From NCBI GenBank assembly GCA_963989245.1, contig OZ022339.1, positions 92,865,142 to 92,929,141 of the forward strand: a DNA stretch of 64,000 nucleotides. Direction: 5' to 3'. The translations under genes were made by a program, and so were the position numbers. Below are positions 51,544 to 62,300 of the stretch, piece by piece (positions within the stretch are counted from its first letter, which is position 1; each line of letters starts with the position of its first letter). Origin of the DNA: Nansenia antarctica. Its lineage: Eukaryota; Chordata; Actinopteri; Argentiniformes; Microstomatidae. Below the pieces are notes generated by a model that saw nothing but the letters and a program-made list of their open reading frames with translations, was not told the DNA's origin and made no database searches.

Positions 51544-52312
51544 CTAACATTTTAGAGGGGTCCAATGTATCGGATCCCTCTCACAAGCTTTGAAGTCCCG
51601 GGCCTCCACCCCTCTCAGGGTCCTGTATGTGGACTGCACATAGGTGTTTGTTTCTTCCAGGAGGGCCCGTACTGGGGCCTGCAACCTGGGTGAGTATTGT
51701 GTCAATGTAACAAACACCTCTGCCTGAGGGAAAACCACTCTTGCCCTCGCCATCAGCTGTTGGAATTGCTTTTTCGAGAGCAGGTTTCGAGAGCAGGTTT
51801 CCACTCAGACAGTTATTCAATCCCACCACAAAGACCACTTTGTGAGTGGCAGGACTAGGGTTTGTGAGTGGCAGGACTAGGGTTCATCTTGTTCCAAATA
51901 TCCCTCAGATGGAAAATGTTGGCCCCCGGGAAACTGTCAATTTGTACCAGTGGATAGTTGAAAGGGGGGATTCTATTGAGATTCGAATCCCCCACTATCA
52001 CCACTGGTTTTCTAATCTCAAGGTCCCACACCACACTTTTTTGATATGCACTGCGGTGATAGAGCAGTCTGTCCAGGTCAGGGTCAGGGTCAGGGCCAGG
52101 GTCAGGGCTAGAGTTAGGGCCAGAGGGGTCCAACACCAGATTAGGGAGGGTAGGGTGGGTGTTGTGGTTAAGGTAAAATACAGGTCCGGGGCCTTGATGG
52201 AGATCAGGGTGGGTGACCGGGTCCAAGGAAGGGCCCCGGTTGATGTCACGTTTCCGTGGGCCCTTCTTTCTCTTAGAGAGAGGCCCCGGGTCCCGAGGAC
52301 TATGGGCCCCTG
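51544..52312 (-). pseudogene. Penelope-like element: SGNH-type hydrolase domain and Asp/Pro-rich leader
   Basis: Reading downstream on the minus strand: a D/P-rich leader, VWDLEIRKPVVIVGDSNLNR with the block I GDS nucleophile region, VQIDSFPGANIFHL, VVFVVGLNN (block III-like GxN), then QLMARARVVFPQAEVFVTLT. The order GDS..GxN is that of SGNH hydrolase/esterase domains seen ahead of the RT in some LINE and Penelope elements. Two short tandem duplications, 22 bp at about 51840-51883 and 13 bp at about 51776-51801, put stops or shifts in the frame. The block V DxxH was not identified. Confidence 0.7.
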
Positions 52313-52315
52313 AGC

Positions 52316-52985
52316 TGGCGAAGATCATGCTGAACAGGCTGATGGAGACCATCTCGGAAACTGTGCTTCCGGAAACTCCACCGACATGGTCTTTGTCCTG
52401 AGGCAGCTACTAGAGAAGAGCAGAGAACACCGCGAGGATCTTTACATAGCCTTCATAGACCAAAGCAAAGCCTTCGACACCATCAGCCGTGGGCTGCTCT
52501 GGAAACACCTCGACAAACTTGGAGTACCACCCAAGTTCCTCTCCATCCTTCAGCAGCTGCATGATGGGATGCAAGCCAGAGTCCAGACGGGTGAACTCCA
52601 GTCAGAATTCTTTGAGGTATATGTTGGGGTGAAACAGGGCTGTGTATTGGCTCCAGTGCTCTTTAATCTCCTCCTCTCTGCCATCCTTGATGGTAGTCTC
52701 TTCAACATCCGCCGGCTCCAAACACACACAAAGACAGAGTCCTGCCAAATCTGTGAGCTTCAGTACGCTGATGACTGTGCCATCTTATCTCACAGCCCAG
52801 AGTCTATGCAGCACGCTCTCAACACCATATCCAGTCTGTACAAATCCTTCGGTCTCCAGGTCAACATCCCAAAAAAGTCATGTCCCAACTCACTTCCCAA
52901 ACTTCACATAAACGGTGTTCCACTTAAAACAGTTGATCATTTCACCTACCGGCTCCACTCTGTCCTCATGCTGCTCCCTTGACGC
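52316..52985 (+). pseudogene. LINE reverse transcriptase, fingers and palm
   Basis: Starts AKIMLNRLMETISETVLPE, then after a small deletion MVFVLRQLLEKSREHREDLY, FIDQSKAFDTISRGLLW (first catalytic Asp), LHDGMQARVQTGELQSEF, GVKQGCVLAPVLFNLLLSAI and LQYADDCAILSH (YADD box). An RTE-related LINE by the KAFDT..GVKQGCVLAPxLF pattern; the clade is not certain. It is interrupted at 53015 by a hAT element and resumes at 54182. Confidence 0.88.
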
Positions 52986-53014
52986 GGAGATACACACGCG
53001 TATCAATAAAGCCT

Positions 53015-54181
53015 CAGTGTTTCCCCTACCATTGCCTTGGGGGGGCGGGCCACCCTACCAACGGAACCCCCCGCCCCCCCAAGAAAGAGGAATTATTACG
53101 GACGTAGACACCAAACATCTGACAAGCAGGCTAAAATATCCGCGTTTTTTAAACGCACCCAACCCGAATCTGGCGAGTGGCAAGCCCATAGGCTCGTTGG
53201 TAACGTTAGTCCGCCGTAGTCTCGCATAGCCAGACCTATCTCCACACTTCGCGCTGTGCCAGCGCTGGAGAATAATACAAGACTTTGCGCAAGTGTGCAC
53301 GCGAGACGCGAGAGTTTTTGCCGGCTGTGATGTCTGCAGATTGAAAGTAAGCAAGTTCAAACGTTAGCAAATATAATTGCTGAGTGTTCTGACAGAGAAA
53401 GTTGGTTAAAATTGGTCGTTATTATCGTGACTAGAAAGTGTCTGACTATAGTTCCATAGTGTAAATAGTGTCAAAGAACTAGCTAGCTCAGAGGTGATGA
53501 GATGAGCTAGTCTCCTTGCACACTTGCCAGCTAAAGAGCTAACTGGAGGCACTTTATTATTTTACTTAAAGTAGATATACTATCTTTCTTATTCTGCTAG
53601 AGTTGGGCTTCATGGTAATACCATAATGGCATATTTACAGTACATGGACAGTTGATTGAAGCATTGGAAATGTCTGTTTTTTATAGTTGGACATACACAT
53701 TTTTTTCAGGTGAGAGAGTAAAGTCAAAATGACATGATTATCTGACTGGATTGCCCACAGCAATCCAATATTCAATTATAATTATGTCAATTTATGCCTC
53801 TTATTAGATTATAAATACTCTGGCTGTTTTGTTTACCTTTTGGTTGACAGCAAAAGGGAGAGAGGAGGGTAGGGAGGGAGAGAAGGAGAGAGAGCAGGAT
53901 GGTGTCGGCACACCAGAGAGAGAGAGAGCAAGAACCAGGTGAGAAAGTGGACAGGTAGTCAAGACCACATAAGTAAGTAGCCTTGAGAACCGATGGTTCT
54001 GGAGCCTAATGGCCCATAGGGCAGGAGCCTATCTCCTGTTTCCGTAGCGTGAGGCGGCTTAATGTACAAGTACACCCCTGGACATGACGCTGGTATGAGG
54101 CAGGGTCTTACCCCCTGGGGGGGGGGTCCATGCCACGGTCCATGCCACCCCCCCAAGGCAGCAAACCTAGGGGAAACACTG
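53015..54181. mobile_element. Non-autonomous hAT-like element, copy 2
   Basis: Begins CAGTGTTTCCCCTACCATTG and ends GGGGAAACACTG, with AAGCCTCA shared at both borders (53009-53016 and 54182-54189), fitting an 8-bp target duplication with a two-base overlap. It carries a trace of a transposase start near 53100-53200 (KQAKISAFFKRTQPESGEW, resembling the first residues of some hAT/ZMYM-type proteins). It splits a LINE. Confidence 0.85.
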
Positions 54182-54640
54182 AAGCCTCATCATCTTTTGG
54201 ACGCCTACGCAGCAGGGTTTTCGAAAAACAAAACCTGAAGGTCAGCACCAAGGTTGCCGTTTACAACGCAGTATGTCTCTCCACTCTGCTCTATGGAGCA
54301 GAATCCTGGACCCCATACCGCCGGCACATCACCAACCTGGAGGCCTTCCACATCCGCTGCCTACAGAGCAAACATCAACACCACGCAGCTTGAAACTCTG
54401 GCACTCGACAGATCAGCCTGGCAAGTCACTTGTGCCACTGCAGTTTCCAAAATACACCAAACCAACCAAGACAGAAGATCCGAGAGGCGCACACAACGAC
54501 ACCAGCGTGCAGTTGGAATCCCCCTGGTATCTGGCTTCCCCTGCACCATCTGCGGACGGGTTTGCGGCTCAAGGATCGACTCAACGGCCACGAGAAGTGG
54601 CACCAGCGATTCGTCGCTGAATATCCCCCCCCCCACCCCT
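54182..54640 (+). pseudogene. LINE C-terminal part after the hAT insertion
   Basis: Codes SSFGRLRSRVFEKQNLKVST-KVAVYNAV, LSTLLYGAESWTPYRRHITN and LEAFHIRCLQS, the post-RT region of the LINE whose RT is at 52316-52985. Then, in another frame, FPCTICGRVCGSRI with a following H-x3-H, the C-terminal zinc finger usual in this group. At least one frameshift separates them (about 54365). Confidence 0.8.
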
Positions 54641-54685
54641 ATCCCTGGAGCAAGTGTCATCATGGAACACGATGGACAGCTAAGA

Positions 54686-54790
54686 TTGTGTGTGTGTGTG
54701 CATGCGTTTGTATGTATATGTGCGCAAGGCAAGCATGTGTGTGTGTGTGAGAATGTCTGTACGTGTGCAAGTGTGTGTGTGTGTTTATAC
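54686..54790. repeat. (GT)n-rich microsatellite
   Basis: Several GT runs with CATGCG, ATGTATATG and GTACGT interruptions. The LTR element inserted at its end. Confidence 0.9.
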
Positions 54791-55005
54791 GTACTGTGAG
54801 AGAAAATTATTATATGTAATAAGCTACATTTAAGAACTAAACATCATCTTGGGTTGAATGTCTGCAGCGGGCTGTAGAAGATGATTTCCTGTTGTCACAC
54901 AATAGAACCAGTTTCTCTACTTGAAGCTTGACATGGGCTAAGACAATAGACACATTTACATGATTACAAAGACCTGATTGCCCTACCATCTAGAGCAGTT
55001 TTGGA

Positions 55006-56212
55006 ATGGAATGGACTTTATTTGTCATTGCTACAGTACAGGTACCAAACAACGAAATTTAGGAGGGGTGGCTCCCCTGGTGTTAGGAAAGGGAAACATT
55101 TTTTTTTTTTTTGAAAAAGCATAAAAGCATAAAATCACAAGAAGGTAAGGAGCTGGTTTACATCAATAAAGGCTATGTACACAATCCACTGTACTATACT
55201 GCACAGATAGTCAACTAGGGTTGTCATATTGCACAAGAGTATTTTTTCACATTATTTTAAAGTGTCACAGTTTGCAGGCTTGAAAATATACATGTTTGTG
55301 CCTCAGCACTAGCTGCCATACAATCCGTCCGGACTGTCCTGGGCCCAGAACTTAGGCCTTTTCTGTGTTCAGGGCCTTGACGGCCCTGTGGTAGAAGCAG
55401 TCCTTCAGTCTGTTTGTCTTAGCGGCCGGGGTCCTGTACCTCCTGTTCGAGGGCAGCTTGACAAAATGTACGTGCCCAGGGTGGGTCGGGTCCCTGGAGA
55501 TCTTGGAGGCCCTCCTGAGACAGCGTGTGTTGTACAGCTCCTCCAGAGAGGGGAGGGGGGCGCCGGTGATCTTCTGTGCTGTTCTCACGACTCTCTGTAG
55601 CGCATTTCTCTCCGCTGTTGTGCAGCTGTGGAACCAGTTGGAGATGCCGTAGGTGAGGATGCTCTCCACTGCGCCGTGGTAGAAGGCCACCAGTATCTCC
55701 TGCTTGTTGTGTTCTTTCCTGAGGCATCTCAGGGTGTATAGCCGCTGTTGTGCCCTCTTGATGGTGCCTTTTGTGTTGTCCTTCCAGGCCAGGTCATCCC
55801 GCATGTTGTGTCCCAGGAATCGGAGGGTTGAGACTCTCTCCACGCTCTCTCCGTCGATGAGCAGGGGCTGGATCTCGGACTTTTTCCTCCTGAAGTCTAC
55901 GATGAATTCCTGGGTCTTTGACTTGTTTAGCAGCAGGTTGTTAACCTTGCACAGCTTGCTCAGTTGCTCTACCTCATCCCTGTACGCCGCCTCGTCCCCC
56001 CCCGAGATACATCCCACCACGGTGGTGTCGTCTGCAAACTTTACGATGTAGTTGCTGGGGTGGACGGGGGTGAAGTCGTGGGTGTAGAGGTTGTAGAGGA
56101 TGGGGCTTAGCACGCAGCCCTGGGGGGACCCAGTGCTGAGGCTGAGGGCTGTGGAGGTGTGGGGGCCCACCCGCACCCTCTGGGGGCGGTCGGTCAGGAA
56201 GTCCCCCCCTGG
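55006..56212 (-). mobile_element. Rex1-like LINE inserted in the 5' LTR, 9-bp target duplication
   Basis: AGTTTTGGA lies on both sides (54997-55005 and 56213-56221) and once only at the same place in the 3' LTR (60232-60242 region), which fixes the insertion. Minus orientation, 5' truncated, with the 3' end starting at ATGGAATGGACTTTATTTGT on the plus strand. Confidence 0.92.
55352..56200 (-). pseudogene. Rex1-like LINE reverse transcriptase
   Basis: 274 open residues from STGSPQGCVLSPILYNLYTH through KFADDTTVVGCI (catalytic F-A-D-D), LLLNKSKTQEFIVDFRRKKS, VERVSTLRFLGHNMRDDLAW, LVAFYHGAVESILTYGISNW and PSLEELYNTRCLRRA to FYHRAVKALN. These are the markers of the fish Rex1/Babar (CR1-group) ORF2 C-terminal half. 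Fingers and endonuclease are missing through 5' truncation. The remaining frame is undamaged, so the insertion is young. Confidence 0.9.
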
Positions 56213-56611
56213 AGTTTTGGACCTTTGTGTTGCCCCAGACCCAGTGCTCTGGGACCAGACTGAACCAGTTGTGGCTATTGTGTTCCGTTTTCACCTTTGT
56301 CTCCCTGGGAGAAAGTGCGGGCCGATTCCCCCCTAGCCTTCATCAAAATCATCTTCATCAATGTACAAGTCCACACCCATTGCTCATGATTGGTCTTAAC
56401 CTCACCTGAGGGCGGACCCCTTACCTGAAGGTACCTGATTGTATAAATACTGAGATGAAATGAATGATCTGGACTTTACGAGGAACTTTCACTGTTAAGA
56501 CATGTCTGACGTGCTTGTAAACTTCCTCCTTCTGCAGAAGAATATTAAATATATTTTCTTATACATCTTGAAACGAAACAGGCTGCCGTTATTGAATAAT
56601 TTGCACTTACA

Positions 56612-57656
56612 GTTGGCGACGAGGAAACAAAGGGAGCGGCTGCGGAGGTATCCTGTTTTGTCCGTTTTCAGCCATTTTCAGCTGACGAGCTGTTTTTGAG
56701 ACGGAGCTCTCCCGTTTCACCTAGCAAGTGACGCGGTCAAGAGATCCCCTCTATTTTTTGGATTGGCTGAGAGCGGATGATCAGAGCCTTGGCACGCTGT
56801 CTACGTAAACACACGAACAAGGGTAAGCCTGTCGATTTTCATTTGTATGTGGAACGGTATTTAATCGGAGAAAGATACCCGATTGGAGAGGTCTTTGTTT
56901 CCGGGTGCACTTTGTGATGCAAGGCTTGTGGCGTTTTTAGACGATTTACATGTTATCGTGGCTATAATTGCACCTGGCAAAACCATAGGACTGCTCTTTT
57001 TGTGTATATGATTAGTGGGACTGAAAAGAGGTTTAGTTATATATATATGTGTATCTTTCGACGTTGCTGTTATCTGGTTACAGAAAAAGTATTAACCAGA
57101 GGGAGTGGCTGCTGACCTGATTGCAGAAAGGGACTAATCAGGGGGAGTTGCTGTTCACCTGGTTACAGAGAGGGCCTAACCAGGGAGAGATGCTGTTTTT
57201 GGCTAACAGAGGTCCAAATCAGTGAATCCTAGGTTGATCTAGGATTGGGTTTTTATTACACAGAGGTTAGTTCTGTGTAAAAGTGGGGAGGTGGGAACAC
57301 ATTTTCAGTACTTATCCATAAAATTCATTGAGCCAACCAGGTGTTCTGAATTTTCCATGTATGAATATAGAGTTTCATTGAGCTAACCAAAGTTCTGAAC
57401 TCCAGTTTTAATTAGTTAATCAGTGTTAATACTTCAGTTTATCTGCTGACTCAGTGCATATGTGAAAGGCAGTGCTGATCTTACAAGATTGTTTGTTAAT
57501 TGTATTGTTAAAGTAATTGTCTTCTTATTTGTGATAAGACAGTACAGCTGTTTCTTTGTTCTTAGTCATTCCTTGTGTGTTTTTTACAGCTATTTTAACT
57601 AATAGTGCTATTTGTATCTATTGTTCCTTTGAAAATATCTTGATTTTGAGTTTAAA
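56612..57656 (+). other. LTR element leader, non-coding
   Basis: Begins with the probable primer site. Near 57080-57180 there are three imperfect copies of a GGTTACAGAAAG..CTAACCAGGG..TGCTG motif of about 50 bases. No long open frame. Confidence 0.55.
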
Positions 57657-58091
57657 ATGAGTATAGAACTTTTGAAATTGCTACAGAATCAGGTGCGTCT
57701 ACAAGCTGCACAAATTAGATTTTATGAAAGACAAGAGAAACGTTCTAGAGAACAACATAGACAGCCACAAACAAATAATAGGCAGCAGGTTGTTAAGGAT
57801 TTTGCATGTTATAATTGTGGTAAGGGCGACCATTCCTATAAATTCTGTCCCACGGTTGTTAAGGATTTTGCATGTTATAATTGTGGTAAGGGCGACCATT
57901 CCTATAAATTCTGTCCGACGTCACAAAGGTTTCCCAACCATGGGAAACAGAAACATACGACTCATCGACACAACTCATACAGATACAGAGACAATCAGAG
58001 AGGACAACATCAGACCAGGAACGATTGGGGTTCAGCGCCTCCTACAGACATAACCATGAATAGACCACAGGGCAATACACATCCATTATGA
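57657..58091 (+). CDS. LTR element gag remnant with duplicated zinc knuckle
   Basis: 144 codons: a helical start (MSIELLKLLQNQVRLQAAQI), a basic linker, then two identical CCHC knuckles CYNCGKGDHSYKFC (C-x2-C-x4-H-x4-C), then a basic, His/Arg-rich tail. The knuckles lie in a 66-bp direct tandem duplication (57789-57854 and 57855-57920). The product would be a nucleocapsid-like RNA-binding protein. Matrix and capsid parts are not seen. Confidence 0.75.
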   Translation: MSIELLKLLQNQVRLQAAQIRFYERQEKRSREQHRQPQTNNRQQVVKDFACYNCGKGDHSYKFCPTVVKDFACYNCGKGDHSYKFCPTSQRFPNHGKQKHTTHRHNSYRYRDNQRGQHQTRNDWGSAPPTDITMNRPQGNTHPL

Positions 58092-58179
58092 CTAAGCAGG
58101 GAGGAAGAAGAGACACAAGAGAGTACTAAGGGGGAACAAACAGAAACTACCCAGCTAGATGACAATCAAGATATTGTCA

Positions 58180-58353
58180 ACCAAGAGATGTTGGAACAAT
58201 GTGTTATTTTGCATTCTTTTCCAAGTGAAAATCCCCTTGTAACTCTCTGTGTGAACGGTGAAAATCTAATTTTCCTTGCAGACACAGGGGCTCATTCATC
58301 AGTCATTCGGACAGGTGTGATGAAGAAGGTCCCTGGTTTATCTTTTTGTCTGT
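58180..58353 (+). pseudogene. LTR element retropepsin fragment and stray knuckle
   Basis: A frame downstream of gag codes LVTLCVNGENLIFLADTGAH-SSVI, a retroviral-type aspartic protease start with the DTG catalytic triad, and stops at 58353. A third, degenerate copy of the zinc-knuckle cassette (CYNCGGNHSYKFC) follows at 58369-58434. No RT follows. Confidence 0.7.
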
Positions 58354-58434
58354 AAAAACAGTGGGGTGATAAGGGTTTTGCATGTTATAATTGTGGGGGC
58401 AACCATTCCTACAAATTCTGCCCGACACCACAGC

Positions 58435-60031
58435 AGCAATTTTAGGAAACAATCTATAATCGTTGTTTCTCCATGTACAGCTCCAGTTTTTTGTATATCT
58501 TGATGGTTTAAGAATGTTTTTGTTTTCCGACACTTCTAGGAAAATTGTTGAGTTGTTTGGATTATTTTTGTTGTGATGAGACCCTAGCGGTTTTTGAGTT
58601 TCTGTTCTCTATTTTAAAAACATTTTTTTTGCATTAGGCAAGGTTTTATATTTTCTAACCCAAGTCATGGGGAGCTGCTTTCTTGCGCAGAAAGACCCTG
58701 AGAGTTATTTCTATTCTCAAGAAGGTAGGTTTATGTGTGAAACTCTGGGAGAACTGATCACTCTCCATTTTGAGTTTTTTGCATAAACCTGTCCAAAATT
58801 ATATAGATCTGTTTGGTATTCATGCATTGTTCAGACCATGATGTATTGAAAAAAGAACCATGTGGCCTGTCGTATCAGAGGCTCATAAAATACTATATTT
58901 TTGATTGCTAACTCCCACTAACTCATTAACAATTAACCCTGGTTTTTCTTGTTTTTGAATGATTTTTCAGTAAGTATATTTTGACATCATAAAACATGAC
59001 ACATTTGTTTATGATTTTCAAATCACACGAAAATGTTCTACCGTTTCCCATTTTAATATTAAGATGTTGGTTTGATTAGACATAAAATTCTGTTGCAGTT
59101 TTTATTTTATTTGTTAACTGTCTCCTCAGACAGACCAGTGGTGGCCCTGTATTATTGCAGATACACTTGATTTTTGCCACGGCAAGAATGTGATATATAT
59201 TTCAGAGTGGAAGCCGTTTTACCAGAATCCAGAGACGGCGTGCTACGCAATATCCAGCCAGATGATTGAGGGATGAACCAGGGCCACCAGAGAGGGAAAC
59301 GATAACCAGGGTTACCAGACCCACCAGAGAACACCGAGGAGATGACGATAAGGGTGGCCAGGCCCGCCAGAGAGAGAGCCAGACGACAGAGGAGGAACCA
59401 GAGCCACCAGGGTGCCAGACCCGCCAGAGAGGGAAACAACACCAGGGTGCCAGGCCCGACAGAGAACCACCAAACGACCATCGACGACAGTGTTCCAGTT
59501 TCAACAGCCCGGACCACCGAGCCTTCAAATCAGAGCATGGCCGTTTCAAGGAGGAAAGACACATAGTATCATGAGAGATTTTGCTTCGAGGATGAATTAC
59601 TCTGATTGTTGGATCTGTCAACAGATACCTGTGAGTCCAGCCAGGGTCCAAAGTGTGGACACCTGTACTAGTGAAGATGCTGGTGATTGCCTGCATCATG
59701 TTTTTCGATGGTGCTAAAGACCACTCCCCAGACCATGTCCAACATGGAAGGAGACAGACGACTGCCTGAACCTCAATGACACTGACAGACAACGACCGAT
59801 TAGGAAGAGATTGAAGATGCAAGAATCAAGAAGGCGTCGGTCGTTTGGATTTATTTTTATTATTTTTTTTGTCTTGTGTATGATGTACTGTGCTTAATTT
59901 TAAGCTTGGTTGTTAATTTTAGGATTTTTGGGTTGTGATGAATTTTTATTATTCTTTCTCCAAAAATGTTTTGAACCATATTTTTCAAATTGTTCTTGTT
60001 TTAAGAGTTTACATCTTAAAAAAGTGTGGAA
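58435..60031 (+). other. LTR element 3' internal region, no enzyme genes
   Basis: AT-rich apart from 59260-59470, where a 20-35 base motif around CCAGACCCGCCAGAGAG is imperfectly repeated four to five times, giving a Pro/Arg/Gln/Glu-rich frame of unknown meaning. No RT, RNase H, integrase or envelope recognised. Confidence 0.6.
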
Positions 60032-60632
60032 TGTGAGAGAAAATTATTATATGTAATAAGCTACATTTAAGAACCAAACATCATCTTGGGTTGAATGTCT
60101 GCAGCGGGCTGTAGAAGATGATTTCCTGTTGTCACACAATAGAACCAGTTTCTCTACTTGAAGCTTGACATGGGCTAAGACAATAGACACATTTACATGA
60201 TTACAAAGACCTGATTGCCCTACCATCTAGAGCAGTTTTGGACCTTTGTGTTGCCCCAGACCCAGTGCTCTGGGACCAGACTGAACCAGTTGTGGCTATT
60301 GTGTTCCGTTTTCACCTTTGTCTCCCTGGGAGAAAGTGGGGGCCGATTCCCCCCTAGCCTTCATCAAAATCATCTTCATCAATGTACAAGTCCACACCCA
60401 TTGCTCATGATTGGTCTAAACCTCACCTGAGGGCGGACCCCTTACCTGAAGGTACCTGATTGTATAAATACTGAGATGAAATGAATGATCTGGACTTTAC
60501 GAGGAACTTTCACTGTTAAGACTTGTCTGACGTGCTTGTAAACTTCCTCCTTCTGCAGAAGAATATTAAATATATTTTCTTATACATCTTGAAACGAAAC
60601 AGGCTGCCGTTATTGAATAATTTGCACTTACA

Positions 60633-60845
60633 GTACGTACAGGTCACCCTGGAGCTGCCAGACCAGATGTGCTCGAGTCTAGATTGTGTGGAGTGATGAG
60701 TCCCTCCCCCGCTGACTCTGCAAACTTGGAACAATGCACACAGCAGGTCTCTCTGTCTAATGAGCTCCTATACAGCGTACACACGGAGAGAGTATCCACT
60801 CTACCTAGAGTTTCAGTCAGGGCCTGCATCAAATCCTGGGGCTAA
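60633..60845 (+). other. 70-codon open stretch at the LTR integration site, unrecognised
   Basis: A frame with MSPSPADSANLEQCTQQVSL and SVHTERVSTLPRVSVRACIK, ending TAA, looks less AT-rich than its surroundings. No splice signal or relative recognised. Could be chance or an exon remnant. Confidence 0.15.
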
Positions 60846-62300
60846 AGCTTTGTATCCTTCAATCAGAAGAATCACTGGACCAGATAACCTGATATAAAAT
60901 GTAAATACAGAACCTTTGGTTCCATCAGCGGGTTTATGTCACAGAATGAAAAGTGACAAGTTATTTGGATCTAGGTCGAGTGGGTTTAAGTGGTGCAAAA
61001 GCCAGACAAAAGGGTGTTTTTTTCCCTCTAATCTGATAAACTTGAAGAAGAAGGAGCACTATGACAAAGTAATGTAAATGTTTTAGATGTGCTTCATTTC
61101 ATTTCAATGTTGGAAGGCTTTGTTCCCCCATCAGCAGTTAAAATCCACTCTACCAAACACATAAACATAGGGTATTGGACCACATCAAGCAAAGCAGATC
61201 CTCTCGCTTGGTAGAGACACTGCATTAATCATTTTAATATAATTGTGAGCCTCATCCAAGACCAGGGACCTATCCACAAAATACAGTACACAATGAATGA
61301 AATAGTCAATGTTTCATCAAAACACTCAATCAGAAGAATCACATTGATCACAACTCCAGTAGTCTGTGTAGACCCTGTTGATAAACTAATTCAAAGTCTA
61401 GTCTTGTTACTGTTTTGATAGAAGATAAATATTGTTTTCCCTGCCTTGTCGTTTTTAACCACAAGGGAGACAGACAAACAGTAGCAAACTATATTCCACA
61501 TCTCCGAGGACTACCATGCACTACAGCTGTTAACATCTGAAGTTGATGACATTTCTGCTGAAGAGTCAGTTTAGAATGCTAATTCACTCATGCTTCAATG
61601 CAATAATAGTATGCTAGGAATAATCCAAATATTAAATGTACCATTTTATGCCTATTCTGTGTGATGGTGCAACACTTATTTTCCATCTTAGATTGTGTTG
61701 CACTGGCAGCCAGTGCTAAATATAAGAATTTCCCCCAGGTATCTTACAAGCATGCTGTTTTGATCTCTGAGGTTGTGATGTATACTTTGGTTAATAATTC
61801 ATGTCTGCAAGGATGGTTTTCTCTCATACCCTTTGATAAGGCTCAAAAACTACATTCCTGAAAATGAAAGGGGTCTCCTGCAAGATGACATGTTCTACTT
61901 TGTGAATGACTGATGCAGAATGTTGGGATTTTTCCACCACTAATTGTGCAAGGTTTAGTGATTTGAGTCTGTTGTGGCCTTTAGACTACGTAGTCAGAAG
62001 GGCCTCCCATGACCTCATTAGCAGCTAGCACATGGAGTTAGTGACCTGTGTACTGGACTGTACTGTTTTCGTATCTGAATGTTAAACAAAAAAGTGACCT
62101 TCTCCTGTTTTGTTGCTGACTTCATGGCTAATTAGGGCAACACACAACTTAGCCTAGAGTAACTTAACAACCTCACCAGGAGAGAGTAGAAGCTTAATCA
62201 GAGCCAGGCTAAGATTATTTCCAGAGGTAAGGTCAAGATCAGACCCCATGGCCCTATTGCTGTGTGACCTAGCATTACTCTGGTTTAACCTCGCTTTGAG
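60846..62300. other. No gene seen over 1.45 kb
   Basis: AT-rich unique DNA. Short open frames have no recognisable features. Confidence 0.5.

Larger units (their letters stand above)
54795..60632 (+). mobile_element. Full-length LTR retroelement with GTAC target duplication
   Basis: 5' LTR 54795-56611 (lengthened by a LINE), 3' LTR 60032-60632, internal part 56612-60031. LTRs start TGTGAGAGAAAATTATTATA and end TTTGCACTTACA. GTAC flanks at 54791-54794 and 60633-60636. A primer-site-like TTGGCGACGAGGAAAC follows the 5' LTR and an A/G-rich AAAAAAGTGTGGAA precedes the 3' LTR. LTR promoter: TATAAATA at about 56444 and 60467; polyadenylation signal AATAAT/ATTAAA near the ends. Only gag zinc knuckles and a protease trace are coded; no RT or integrase is visible, so it is non-autonomous. 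Gypsy or ERV-like; not settled. Confidence 0.92.
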
